Source: Maridesulfovibrio ferrireducens
GTDB lineage: Bacteria; Desulfobacterota; Desulfovibrionia; Desulfovibrionales; Desulfovibrionaceae
Length of the DNA: 64,000 nt
Assembly (NCBI RefSeq): GCF_016342405.1
Contig: NZ_JAEINN010000006.1
Location: forward strand, 154,421-218,420
Direction: 5' to 3'
The notes below the pieces were generated by a model that had not been told where the DNA came from, did no database searches, and worked only from the letters and a program-made list of their open reading frames with translations. Shown piece by piece: positions 1 through 8,366 of this stretch. Numbering within the stretch: position 1 is the first letter of the stretch; each line of letters starts with the position of its first letter. The translations under genes were made by a program, and so were the position numbers.

Positions 1-628
1 TGTTCGCGTAATTGGTGATAATTTTATTTATAATTTCTTTCTGCTCTGGGGTGTCCGGTTTAAAAGGGAATCCCATATCTTTATTGCGGCCTGATTTGGA
101 GACCTCAACAGAAACGCCGATCTTATCCATTAGTCCATCAAATTTGGGGCGGATGAAAATAACTCCGATTGACCCCGTCAAAGTTGTCGGGTGTGCCATG
201 ATCTCATCGGCAGGAAGGCTGACATAGTATCCGCCGGAAGCTGCTACATCCATCATTGATACAACTATTTTTGCACCGGTTTTTTTCTTAAACAGCATGA
301 GCTCATTATATAAGACATCGCTCGCTGTGACCGAGCCTCCCGGAGAATTGATTTTGAGCACCACAGCTTTGATGTCATCGTCTTTTTCTGCGAGTTTCAG
401 GCGCGAGGAAACTTCCTGCACCAGACTGGGCCTTGCAGCGAAAAGTCCTCTTTTAGGCCGATCAGATATTGTTCCGTCGATTGAGATTACTAGAACTTTA
501 TCGGAAGCTTCGCCTTGAATGGTCTTTTCCAGTAGTGGATCAGTGCCATCAGGAAACAAGCTCATTTTGGGCTGGCAACCACAAATCAGAGTTGTAGTCA
601 GCAGTATCAAAAGTAATATTTTTTTCAT
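1..628 (-). CDS. sppA: Signal peptide peptidase SppA, S49 family (C-terminus beyond window)
   Basis: The gene is cut by the left edge; 209 residues are visible. A lipoprotein-type signal peptide (MKKILLLILL, then LICGC) implies membrane anchoring at the cytoplasmic membrane. The S49 core follows: INSPGGSV, then AASGGYYVS, whose serine is the expected nucleophile, and KSGRNKDMG, which holds the expected catalytic lysine of the short, Bacillus-type SppA. The enzyme degrades signal peptides left in the membrane after secretion. The start has GGAG about 9 bases upstream. The visible part is intact and open to base 2. Small plus-strand frames across this stretch are antisense shadows. Function is inferred from the motifs. 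Confidence 0.88.
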   Translation of the reverse strand, partial: MKKILLLILLTTTLICGCQPKMSLFPDGTDPLLEKTIQGEASDKVLVISIDGTISDRPKRGLFAARPSLVQEVSSRLKLAEKDDDIKAVVLKINSPGGSVTASDVLYNELMLFKKKTGAKIVVSMMDVAASGGYYVSLPADEIMAHPTTLTGSIGVIFIRPKFDGLMDKIGVSVEVSKSGRNKDMGFPFKPDTPEQKEIINKIITNYAN

Positions 629-786
629 TTGGGAGCACTCCGTTTTTTTGTTTAAAAATAGCAGAACAGGAGTGTTTAAGCAAAGGATGTATGTTTTAAA
701 GAAAGCAGAAATGAGTAAGGCCCCTTGAAAAGTGATTTTTAAGGGGCCTGATGTGACGGGTTCAGTATATTTAAATTAGCAAGGTG

Positions 787-1041
787 CTAAGACATGCGTG
801 CTAGTTGACGTCTGTACTCTGGAGATATGTTAAGTCTTTCGATGTCGCGAAGATTAACAAGATTCCCTCTCATTTTTGCACGGGACTGCTGTCCGCTACG
901 GATACATAAGATTGTCCAAGCTGGAAGCCAAAGTCCGAAAGTTGCGAGGGTAAGAACAGCGTGTAGGCTGTGGTTAACATTACTTCCGCTAAGAGCGTGG
1001 CGCTTAGCAGCCCATGCTTTGATAGTTCTTAATGTGTACAT
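787..1041 (-). CDS. Small membrane protein with HxVLTLxTFGLWLPxW motif
   Basis: This 84-residue protein has one clear hydrophobic helix (about residues 25-50) containing HAVLTLATFGLWLPAW, flanked by basic segments. That pattern recurs in small bacterial inner-membrane proteins of unknown function. The start at 1041 is chosen because GAGGATATAAAT precedes that ATG with good spacing; an upstream frame adding 17 residues (MGIVNDTK...) lacks such a site. The gene stands alone, about 160 bases from sppA, before a long gap. No function can be assigned; it may be a membrane-stress or immunity-like small protein. Confidence 0.6.
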   Translation of the reverse strand: MYTLRTIKAWAAKRHALSGSNVNHSLHAVLTLATFGLWLPAWTILCIRSGQQSRAKMRGNLVNLRDIERLNISPEYRRQLARMS

Positions 1042-1701
1042 ATTTATATCCTCAAAAAAACTGGTTGGTTTTGTGTCGTTCACAATTCCCACCTATGTCC
1101 GGTCTTAATGCAAGTCAACAGTAATCAATGTATCAGCATCAAAAGTATAGTAAATATTGTTCAGCAATTTGTTTTGTTGTTAACATAACGAAATGTCTGG
1201 AATTAATAGTAGGCTTAAAACTGGTTTACGACTTAATTTTCATTTTTATGAAGGATTGATTTAGTAATCATTGCATAGAGCTAAGTCTCTTTTGTTATGT
1301 TTTTCATATGTACGGTTTAACAATATTGACAAAAGAATATATGTCTTAATGTTCTGAAATAATGATATTTATTATTATTTACGAGGAAAAGATGACATTT
1401 TTGTCATCAGCCGTGCACGAAGATGAAAGCTTTGAGTGATCAGCCAATCACGTCTTCTTAATGTTGTTTGATAGCAGTGTAAATAGTGGTAATGCAGTGT
1501 TGATGTATATCTAATGTATTATTTGTGTGAGTTAAATTGAAAATATAAAAGTTGCAGTATTTATGCAGAAGTCCTTCTTTGAAAAAAGAGAATAAAAAAT
1601 AAAGCGTTGCTTGGAGAATAAAGTTTGCAAAATTAGACAAAATAAAGAATTATAGAATGGTAATTGATTTAAAGTTAGAATTTTATTCTAGACAGAGGCG
1701 C
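1042..1701. other. Gene-free AT-rich stretch with one perfect palindrome
   Basis: About 660 bases hold no convincing gene. A 60-codon frame at 1458-1640 (minus) is AT-rich, has no ribosome-binding site and resembles no family. The clearest structure is a perfect inverted repeat at 1391-1408, GATGACA-TTTT-TGTCATC, which could be an operator or a small hairpin. Promoters for the small membrane protein and possibly an unseen small RNA could lie here, but none can be named. Confidence 0.4.
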
Positions 1702-2622
1702 TCACCCATGCAGCCGCAAATGTTTCAAATGAGAAGTCTTAAGCAGGCACTCAGTCCCTTCGCATTTCGGAAGTTCGGTAATAATATCATCCACCTCAAA
1801 TCTGGGTATGAAAGGGAGCGTCCGTTTAAGGGAATGGCGCCAGTTATTATCAGCCTTGGCAAGAGCCAGATGGTCACTGCCGATGGGGTCAAATTTCAGT
1901 GCGGTGGCATTATGAGGATCGTTAAGCATGTTCACAACCAGTCTATATGAATAGTCCAGTATGGATTGAAGGTATTCAGCCTGATACGCTGGAATGACTT
2001 TTTTTGAAAAATTAAGAGAGGCATTAATGGATTTATATTCCAGTAATCCTATGGTTTGGCGGAAGACTCTTTTTTTAAGAAAAAAGCTTAATTTTTTAGA
2101 ATCCATATATTCACGAAGATTCAGGTCTGCATCCTGATTGGAGTGCTTGAACAGCCTCGCCGCTTGTTGCACTGACCAGTTTGCCTGATCGTCTGCGAGC
2201 ATTTCAATATAAACATGGCTCAATTTTCCGCTGGATGGAGCCTGCTTCATAAGGTTGGGAACATAGTAGTTGTGAGCAACAATATCTGCCGCAAGGTGTG
2301 ACAGGTAGCCTAGGGCGTATGCTTTAAGGTGTGGATCTTTGGCCGCGTCAAACAGTGCGAATCCCGTCTGCCAGTTGTGGCTGTGTTTCTTTTTGGCCTT
2401 GCTTCCCTTGCCGATAAATATATCAGCACTCAAACATCCATATAAAAAGATGGGTGCATTTGCGAGAAGCAGTCTTGCAATCCCGGCAGGAAGAAGTTCC
2501 GGGCGGGCAATTACAGCATTACCTATCGCCATGTGAATTCCCGGTCCCCATGCAAAAGAGGTTGCGGCAAAACCCAGAATAGCCAGTGAAGTAATAAATA
2601 AAATCAGAACTGTTTTTTTCAT
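1702..2622 (-). CDS. Secreted zinc-dependent phospholipase C-like protein
   Basis: The 306-residue protein starts with a signal peptide (residues 1-24, ending ATSFA). Predicted cleavage leaves Trp-Gly-Pro-Gly-Ile-His at the mature N-terminus. In the zinc phospholipase C/S1-P1 nuclease fold the N-terminal Trp and a nearby His bind zinc, so the cleavage site supports the assignment. A second metal-ligand region is LGYLSHLAADIVAHNYYVPN (about 104-123), followed by HVYIEML. It probably hydrolyses phosphodiesters outside the cytoplasmic membrane. It precedes no obvious partner; the neighbouring cardiolipin synthase is also phospholipid-related and on the same strand, but 126 bases away. Substrate is unknown. 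Confidence 0.8.
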   Translation of the reverse strand: MKKTVLILFITSLAILGFAATSFAWGPGIHMAIGNAVIARPELLPAGIARLLLANAPIFLYGCLSADIFIGKGSKAKKKHSHNWQTGFALFDAAKDPHLKAYALGYLSHLAADIVAHNYYVPNLMKQAPSSGKLSHVYIEMLADDQANWSVQQAARLFKHSNQDADLNLREYMDSKKLSFFLKKRVFRQTIGLLEYKSINASLNFSKKVIPAYQAEYLQSILDYSYRLVVNMLNDPHNATALKFDPIGSDHLALAKADNNWRHSLKRTLPFIPRFEVDDIITELPKCEGTECLLKTSHLKHLRLHG

Positions 2623-2748
2623 ATTCTTTACGATTATAGTTGTTCTTTTTTTTAAGCATTGCGGTCCGTTTAAATTATAAAGAGGACCTAATTGTAAAGA
2701 ATAATGCCGCGTTGATGTGCGGTCAAGTTATAAGGGCAATGAAGGCTC

Positions 2749-4134
2749 TTATAGAAGCGGAGCTATCAACCTGGCTATGCCTTCAGCTGTGTCACGTATT
2801 GGGCCAACCTGCTGAACTCCCTGCCTTCCTTCATTCATAAGCCCTTCAACCCAGTCATGAACAGGTTTAATTTCTGCTTTGGAATATGAGAACATTACTA
2901 TTTCATAGTTCAGAAATAGACTGCGCATGTCCATGTTTGCTGAACCTACAACGGCGAGTCTGTCATCAACTACAATAACTTTAGCGTGTACCATGTGCGG
3001 ATATTTGATAACTTTTCCACCGCATTCTGCTAATTCTCGCAGATGTGTGCCACGGGCAAGGTCGGCAAGTTTATGATTGGATTTAGCCGGGACCAGCACC
3101 CTTAAATCAACACCGCGTTGAGCAGCAAGTCTAAGCGCCTGAGCAAGAGCCTCGTCAGGCACATAGTACGGAGTTACAATCCAGAGTCTTTTTTCAGCAG
3201 TATAAGCCGCAGTGAGCAGAGCATCATGAACAGGGTCTTTAGGAACATCCGGCCCCGATGGCACCACCTGCACAACACCTTCTCCGCTGATGGCGGAACC
3301 TTTCAGGCAGGGCGGAATGATATTAACTGTTTCATGTGCGGCAAATTCCCAGTCAGATTGGAAGACCTCTAAATAATGGCGCACCGCAGGGCCTTTCAGG
3401 ACAAAGGAAAGATCTGTCCAGCGGTCTTTAAAAGGAGTGGGACCGATATATTCTTTGGCGATATTTGTTCCGCCGGCGAGAACAAGTTTCTGATCGGCAA
3501 TGGCTATTTTGCGGTGATTTCGCAGATTGGTTCGTCCATGAAAAGGGGCTCGTAAAACAGGCATGAAATAGGCTACCTTACCGCCGTTTTGAAGTATGGG
3601 AGCCAGAAATTTTCTGGAGGTGAAGAGTGACCCTATATCATCGAGCAGCAGTCGTACTGTAACGCCGCTTGCTGCTTTTTTTGCCAGTTTGTCTACAATT
3701 GCTTTTCCGATTTCATCGCGGGAAAGAATGAAAGTTGTGATCAGGATTTGGTGCTCAGCTGTGTCGATCAGATTAACCAGTTCGTTGTAAGTTTCAACTC
3801 CATCCTGACAAAGACGGACTTTATTACCGCAGGTTGCCCCGGGAATATCATATTCGCGCAGAAGAGCATCAATGGGATCAGCCTTTTCCAGAGGGAGGGT
3901 TTCCTGTCCGACTAGATGAATGTTTTCTTTGGTGCGAGCATCTCGTTTAAGTTTGCGTCCACCCAAAGCAAGGTAGAGCGGAACACCTATATAAGGAGCG
4001 AAAAAGATAACCATCAGCCACGCAAATGCTGCGGATGAGGTTCTTTGTTTACGCAGAATGGACATTACAAGAATTGCGGCAAGCAAAAAACCGCAAACGA
4101 TCGCAAAATGCCCGAAAAGTAAATTCCATTCCAT
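2749..4134 (-). CDS. cls: Cardiolipin synthase, phospholipase D family
   Basis: The 461-residue protein has two N-terminal membrane helices (about 5-28 and 37-57, the second containing FFAPYIGVPLYLALGG) and two HKD phosphotransfer motifs: HRKIAIADQKLVLAGGTN in the first half and HAKVIVVDDRLAVVGSANMD in the second. This is the bacterial ClsA layout and length. It joins two phosphatidylglycerol molecules into cardiolipin and glycerol at the inner membrane. AGGAG lies 11 bases before the ATG. It lies 21 bases downstream of the chromate transporter gene on the same strand and may be co-transcribed with it. Confidence 0.92.
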   Translation of the reverse strand: MEWNLLFGHFAIVCGFLLAAILVMSILRKQRTSSAAFAWLMVIFFAPYIGVPLYLALGGRKLKRDARTKENIHLVGQETLPLEKADPIDALLREYDIPGATCGNKVRLCQDGVETYNELVNLIDTAEHQILITTFILSRDEIGKAIVDKLAKKAASGVTVRLLLDDIGSLFTSRKFLAPILQNGGKVAYFMPVLRAPFHGRTNLRNHRKIAIADQKLVLAGGTNIAKEYIGPTPFKDRWTDLSFVLKGPAVRHYLEVFQSDWEFAAHETVNIIPPCLKGSAISGEGVVQVVPSGPDVPKDPVHDALLTAAYTAEKRLWIVTPYYVPDEALAQALRLAAQRGVDLRVLVPAKSNHKLADLARGTHLRELAECGGKVIKYPHMVHAKVIVVDDRLAVVGSANMDMRSLFLNYEIVMFSYSKAEIKPVHDWVEGLMNEGRQGVQQVGPIRDTAEGIARLIAPLL

Positions 4135-4155
4135 AATGTCTGTAGCTCCTTTAAT

Positions 4156-5313
4156 TTATAAGATCGTTCCGAAAAGAAGTGACAAGAGTGCACAGCAAGG
4201 CACGACGAGAATGATGTTTGTTCCACGTCTTAATAATACAAAAGCGGTAACGAGTATAACTATATCTCCGGCTTGAGGTTTTACAGTCAGGAGAAATTGT
4301 CCCGCCATAGCCGCCATAAGCCCGACCAGTGAGATTAAACTGCCGTATAAAGCTCTTTGCAGGAGAGCTGAAGAACGTAATCTGTCATAAAACGGTGCAA
4401 CCAGATTGATCATGATGAATGATGGCGCAAAAACAGAAATTGTGGCGACAGCTGCTCCGAGAACTCCGTCGAGCATATAGCCGATAAAGGCTGAGGTCAT
4501 AACTACAGGCCCGGGAGTAATCTGGCCTAGTGCAATGCCGTCCATAAATACGGATTGAGTCATCCAGTGATAGTTGTTTACAACCTCATGGAGCATTATC
4601 GGAAGGGATACGTACCCGCCCCCGAAAGCAAAAAGGTCGACTTTGGCCATAGTAAAAGCAAGCGGGAAGAATTTATTCTCTGTGAGAAAGAGAACAGCTA
4701 AAAAGAGAAGAAAGCCGGCAGTTAAAAACAGCGGGCCTTTTAAACCGGACTTGATTTGCGAATGTTTTTTTGAAGGTTGCCCAGTGATATCAGTAAAAAA
4801 AAGGGCTGACAGGGTGCACATAATGACCAGAATTGTGATGGGGTTACCCCTGAAAGCGAGCCAGCATCCGACCGTAAGGGCCATAACTTTTGCAGAATTT
4901 CTGCTCAGATAACGTATTGAAAAATTAATGGCAGCGTGAGCAATAAGGGCTGTAACAACGGCTTTCAACCCGGCGAACATTGATTCGACGGCAGGGATGT
5001 GATCAAGAGATATGTACGCTGCGGACAGGGCGCAAATCATAACGAAAGCAGGAAGCCCGAATCCCAGATATGCGACGAAAGAGCCTGAAATCCCACGCGT
5101 GTTCAGGCCTGCCCATGCTGTAACTTGCATTGCGGTCGCTCCGGGCACCAGTTGAGCCAGAGCAGTTCCGGCTGAAAAGTCTTCTTCTGATACCCATTTT
5201 TTGTTGTCCACAACTTCTTTTCGGATGTAAGGGATCATGGCAGGTCCGCCGAAAGCGGTCAGTCCAAGTTTAAGAAAAGTGATGAAGATTGAGGTAAACG
5301 ATGCTTTAGAAAT
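4156..5313 (-). CDS. chrA: Chromate transporter family protein, two-domain, probable ATT start
   Basis: This is a long-chain CHR-family membrane protein: two homologous hydrophobic halves, each with the family hallmark (FGGPAMIPYIRKEVV and AQLVPGATAMQ in the first; FGGGYVSLPIM and GQITPGPVVMTSAFIGY in the second). Members export chromate or import anions by unclear chemistry. The first ATG is at 5238, but the reading frame continues upstream with clearly homologous residues (TFLKLGLTAFGGPA), so the true N-terminus is further out. No in-frame ATG, GTG or TTG exists back to the upstream stop. The best candidate is ATT at 5313, about 8 bases after AGAGAG, giving 385 residues. A sequencing error or small lesion is the alternative. 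Confidence 0.8.
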   Translation of the reverse strand: MSKASFTSIFITFLKLGLTAFGGPAMIPYIRKEVVDNKKWVSEEDFSAGTALAQLVPGATAMQVTAWAGLNTRGISGSFVAYLGFGLPAFVMICALSAAYISLDHIPAVESMFAGLKAVVTALIAHAAINFSIRYLSRNSAKVMALTVGCWLAFRGNPITILVIMCTLSALFFTDITGQPSKKHSQIKSGLKGPLFLTAGFLLFLAVLFLTENKFFPLAFTMAKVDLFAFGGGYVSLPIMLHEVVNNYHWMTQSVFMDGIALGQITPGPVVMTSAFIGYMLDGVLGAAVATISVFAPSFIMINLVAPFYDRLRSSALLQRALYGSLISLVGLMAAMAGQFLLTVKPQAGDIVILVTAFVLLRRGTNIILVVPCCALLSLLFGTIL

Positions 5314-5516
5314 AGGATTGTCTCTCTTTATAGAACGGAAATTGTTATCATATTGTTCTTTATACCAAACTGCGATATATATAGCTAGAAACCATGAATC
5401 TTATTGTGGCAGAATAGACTTGTTTGTCAAATAAAGTTGATGAATATTTACTGAATAGACGTGGTTAAAATCTTTTATTTAGCTCCCGTGCCGGAGCGTT
5501 ACTTTGGGAGTTATCC

Positions 5517-6683
5517 ATGGGGGCCAGCAGTCCGAATATTAAGTCCTTTTTCAAAGGTCAGGAAATTTTTAAGGAAGGACAGGAAAGCTCCGTTGCCTAT
5601 ATGATCAAAAAGGGCGCGGTAAATATTTACAAGGTCCTTAACAACGAAAAGATAATTCTTGCGAGATTGGGCGAAGGTGAAATTTTTGGGGAAATGGGGA
5701 TAATTGCAAAAGGATCCCGCACCGCAAATGCCGAAGCCGCTGAATATTGCGATCTCGTTATTCTTACCGATCAGATAATTCTGAAACTTCTCGATCAGTG
5801 CCCTAAAACAGTCCAGTACATGATTCGTTTGTTCGTAAAACGTCTCGCGCGTACAGGTGATATGATTTCAGCCAAGGGCCATCGGAGTAATTTTACAAGT
5901 ATTTGTAGAATTATGAACCTTTCCTACCAGAATCATTTAAATATGCCTCGCGATCAAGCCAAGAAAGAACGCAACCATGATATGGGGCTTGAGTATAATA
6001 AGCTTTGTAAAACAATTCGTGGCATCATTCTGGTTTCTCAAGGTGAAATAGATACTGTAATTAACAAGCTTAAAAGCCTCAGAATTGTTGAAATCAGTGA
6101 TATTCGGACAGGAAGAGCTTTTCCTGACAGATTTATTCAGATTGTCGATCCTCTGAATTTTCCTGAAATTACCAATAATCTTTTCAAAGAATTGCAAAAA
6201 ACGGCGTATACGTCCACCTCAGAACTGCAAATAGTTGATATATATGAAATAGCTGAGATGCTTAATAGTGATCCAAAGGTTCTTTATAAGAAGATCGCGA
6301 ATGAAGATTTTCCAGAAACCATGTTCCTGTTTGACCGTTGCAAGGTAAGTGAATGGGCCTCCCAAAAAGAACCCGGGTATTTCAGTAAGGTCAAGAAAAA
6401 GAAAAAGAGCCTTGAAGATCTGGAAGATATTGAAGATATTGTCTTTGTGGACAACAGCACTCTTAAAGAAGTTTTCAATCGCTTGGGGTACCATAAATTA
6501 GGGGTACTCATGAGTATTGCAGAAGATGATGCCCGCAAGAAAATTTTATTGAATCTCGCTAGAAAAATAGCCAGGATTGTTCAGGATGAAGTTCGGGGAT
6601 CGGTGGATGAGGCTGAAGCAGAAGACACCGTTACTGAGCTTTTTGAACTGGTGAGGGAAATAAAAGGGGGCAGTAAGTCGTGA
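5517..6683 (+). CDS. Cyclic-nucleotide-binding protein with FliG C-terminal-like domain
   Basis: The 388-residue cytoplasmic protein has a Crp-type cyclic-nucleotide fold at about 8-118, with the phosphate-binding cassette GEIFGEMGIIAKGSRTANAE and its arginine (R68). A helical, possibly winged-helix middle (about 120-215) and a helical MerR/excisionase-like stretch (236-285) follow. After a lysine-rich linker, residues 303-360 (DIVFVDNSTLKEVF ... ARKKILLNLARKIARIVQDEV) match the pattern of the FliG C-terminal domain, which contacts the flagellar stator. The stop overlaps the GTG of motA by 4 bases, so it heads a motAB operon. I infer a nucleotide-sensing regulator of motor function. A transcription factor role is the alternative. 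Confidence 0.78.
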   Translation: MGASSPNIKSFFKGQEIFKEGQESSVAYMIKKGAVNIYKVLNNEKIILARLGEGEIFGEMGIIAKGSRTANAEAAEYCDLVILTDQIILKLLDQCPKTVQYMIRLFVKRLARTGDMISAKGHRSNFTSICRIMNLSYQNHLNMPRDQAKKERNHDMGLEYNKLCKTIRGIILVSQGEIDTVINKLKSLRIVEISDIRTGRAFPDRFIQIVDPLNFPEITNNLFKELQKTAYTSTSELQIVDIYEIAEMLNSDPKVLYKKIANEDFPETMFLFDRCKVSEWASQKEPGYFSKVKKKKKSLEDLEDIEDIVFVDNSTLKEVFNRLGYHKLGVLMSIAEDDARKKILLNLARKIARIVQDEVRGSVDEAEAEDTVTELFELVREIKGGSKS

Positions 6684-7456
6684 ATATTGCAACCATAATA
6701 GGTATCCTTTTCGGTATGGCCATTCTGGCTGTGGCTACTTACACCTCTACGGATTCTGTCGGAGTCTTTATCAATATTCCGGGTATTGCGATTGTAGGCG
6801 GCGGAACCATTGCCGCTACTTTTATCTGCTATCCTCTGCGCGAAGTTATGCGTGTTTTAAAGGTGTTCATGATGGCTATGGGAGCTGATGAACTGCCACT
6901 TGAAAACTATATTAATGTTATTGTGAATCTTTCCAAGCAGGTCGCAGCTAAAGGTGAAGAGAATCTGGAAGGAAGTCTTAAAAACATTGAAAATGAGTTC
7001 CTGCGGGAAGGGTTGCAGATGCTTGTGGATGGTTATTCTAAAGAGGAGATCAAAGAGATCCTTGATAACCGCATTCAGCAGTATCATGAACAGGAACACG
7101 GCGCTGCCGGTATTTATAGAACAATGGCGATTCTTTCCCCGGCATTCGGGATTATCGGAACTCTTATCGGTCTTATCGCTATGATGCAGGGAATGGGCAC
7201 GAATATAGGTTCCATCGGTCCTGCAATGGCTACAGCTCTTACCACGACTCTTTATGGTGCTTTATTCGCAAATATGCTTTTCATGCCTATCGCGATTAAG
7301 GTTGAAAACCGGATTGATGAAATTACACTTCTTATGCGCGTAATCCGTGACGGTATCCTTTTTATTAAAGATAAGACTCCGTCAGCAATTGTTATGGATA
7401 AGCTTAAGGGGTATCTGCCTCCGCGTAAATGGGCGACAGTCAAGGCTTCCAAGTAA
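6680..7456 (+). CDS. motA: Flagellar stator protein MotA
   Basis: The 258-residue protein has the MotA/TolQ/ExbB layout: two N-terminal membrane helices (about 3-25 and 31-50), a cytoplasmic loop with the torque-generating acidic and basic residues, and two C-terminal helices carrying ILSPAFGIIGTLIGLIAMM (the family proline) and ATALTTTLYGALFANM. With MotB it forms the ion-conducting stator that drives the flagellum. It starts at GTG 6680 inside the stop of the previous gene (GTGA overlap), implying translational coupling, and is followed after 17 bases by motB. Confidence 0.94.
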   Translation: MNIATIIGILFGMAILAVATYTSTDSVGVFINIPGIAIVGGGTIAATFICYPLREVMRVLKVFMMAMGADELPLENYINVIVNLSKQVAAKGEENLEGSLKNIENEFLREGLQMLVDGYSKEEIKEILDNRIQQYHEQEHGAAGIYRTMAILSPAFGIIGTLIGLIAMMQGMGTNIGSIGPAMATALTTTLYGALFANMLFMPIAIKVENRIDEITLLMRVIRDGILFIKDKTPSAIVMDKLKGYLPPRKWATVKASK

Positions 7457-7473
7457 AGGCGGCGGTAAGATTA

Positions 7474-8214
7474 ATGTCTGACGATTTTATATTGAATAGA
7501 AAAAATAAGAAGAAAGAAGATCTCGGCTGGGCTTTGACGCTGGCTGATATGATGATGCTTTTGCTATGCTTTTTTGTAATGCTCATTGCCATCGCTGACA
7601 TTGATGAAAGTAAATATGAGAATGTTTCAGACTCTCTTGCAACAGCGATGGGCGTGAAGGTTCCGCCCAAGGGAATAGTTGAAGTTAAGACGGAAGAAGG
7701 CGCTCCTGTTGTCAGGCGAACAATAAGCAATGAGCAAAGAAATCTATTTCAAATGCAGCTTGAAATGGCCCGGCTTGTAGGTAGAGAGGCCGATGCTCTA
7801 AAAATTAAACTCAGGGCGGATTCTGTAGCAATAGTTCTTAAAGGTGATGTCTTTTTCGGGTTGGGCAAGGCTGATCTAACAGGTCGCGCTAAAAGTGTGC
7901 TGGCACGAATAGCTCCGGCCCTTGCTAAATCTCCGTATGATGTGGTTGTGGAAGGTCATTCAGATAATATTCCGATGTTTTCCAAGCAGTTCCCCTCTAA
8001 CTGGGAACTCTCTTCCGCCAGAGCAAGTGCTGTAGCCAGATATTTGCTTGCAAACGGTTTTAATAAGAACAGAATCAAAGTTTTAGGAATGGCTGATACT
8101 AGTCCGATGTGGCCTAACATCGACGTGAAAGGGAAACCCATTCCTGACAATCAAAAGCGTAACCGGCGGGTTGTTCTCTTGATTTATCCTCCAAAGGTAG
8201 GGGCTGCAAAATAG
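7474..8214 (+). CDS. motB: Flagellar stator protein MotB (OmpA-like C-terminus)
   Basis: The 246-residue protein starts at 7474 (MSDDFILNRK). An in-frame ATG at 7429 lies inside motA and adds unrelated residues. A single membrane helix follows the canonical WALTLADMMMLLLCFFVML pattern, with Asp25 in the position of the proton-binding aspartate of MotB. Residues about 160-240 form the peptidoglycan-binding OmpA-like domain (VVVEGHSDNIPM, NWELSSARASAVARYL, NRRVVL). It anchors the stator to the cell wall. It is the last gene of the operon, which ends at the hairpin at 8238. Confidence 0.94.
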   Translation: MSDDFILNRKNKKKEDLGWALTLADMMMLLLCFFVMLIAIADIDESKYENVSDSLATAMGVKVPPKGIVEVKTEEGAPVVRRTISNEQRNLFQMQLEMARLVGREADALKIKLRADSVAIVLKGDVFFGLGKADLTGRAKSVLARIAPALAKSPYDVVVEGHSDNIPMFSKQFPSNWELSSARASAVARYLLANGFNKNRIKVLGMADTSPMWPNIDVKGKPIPDNQKRNRRVVLLIYPPKVGAAK

Positions 8215-8237
8215 CCTTAAATGATATTTCAAAGAAG

Positions 8238-8280
8238 AAAGGCTGAGTTTTCCCAAATAGGAAAGCTCAGCCTTTTGTTT
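8238..8280 (+). terminator. Rho-independent terminator after motB
   Basis: The stem AAAGGCTGAG pairs with CTCAGCCTTT around a loop that itself contains TCC/GGA pairing, and TTTGTTTTT follows. It lies 23 bases past the motB stop and closes the motility operon. Confidence 0.85.
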
Positions 8281-8309
8281 TTAATAGTAATTCCCCCCCA
8301 GAAGGGGAC

Positions 8310-8342
8310 TCCAAAGGGGACGCCCCTTTGGCCGCCGGAGGC
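8310..8342. repeat. Intergenic palindromic repeat, GCCGCCGGAGGC type
   Basis: The inverted repeat CCAAAGGGG...CCCCTTTGG (8310-8330) runs directly into GCCGCCGGAGGC. A closely related unit occurs at 30230-30265, and a variant of the GC-rich core occurs in opposite orientation at 27781. This suggests a dispersed intergenic repeat family. Confidence 0.6.
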
Positions 8343-8366
8343 CTAACATGGCAGAACGTTGTTAAC

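Noticed and set aside
12..728. Three plus-strand frames of 69-73 codons
   Set aside because: They are antisense to the sppA coding strand, which has clear S49 motifs and a lipoprotein signal; the frames have no family features.
1458..1640. 60-codon minus-strand frame
   Set aside because: AT-rich, no ribosome-binding site and low-complexity composition; not separable from chance.
1657..1950. 97-codon plus-strand frame
   Set aside because: Lies antisense over the 3' end of the phospholipase C-like gene, which has a signal peptide and metal motifs.
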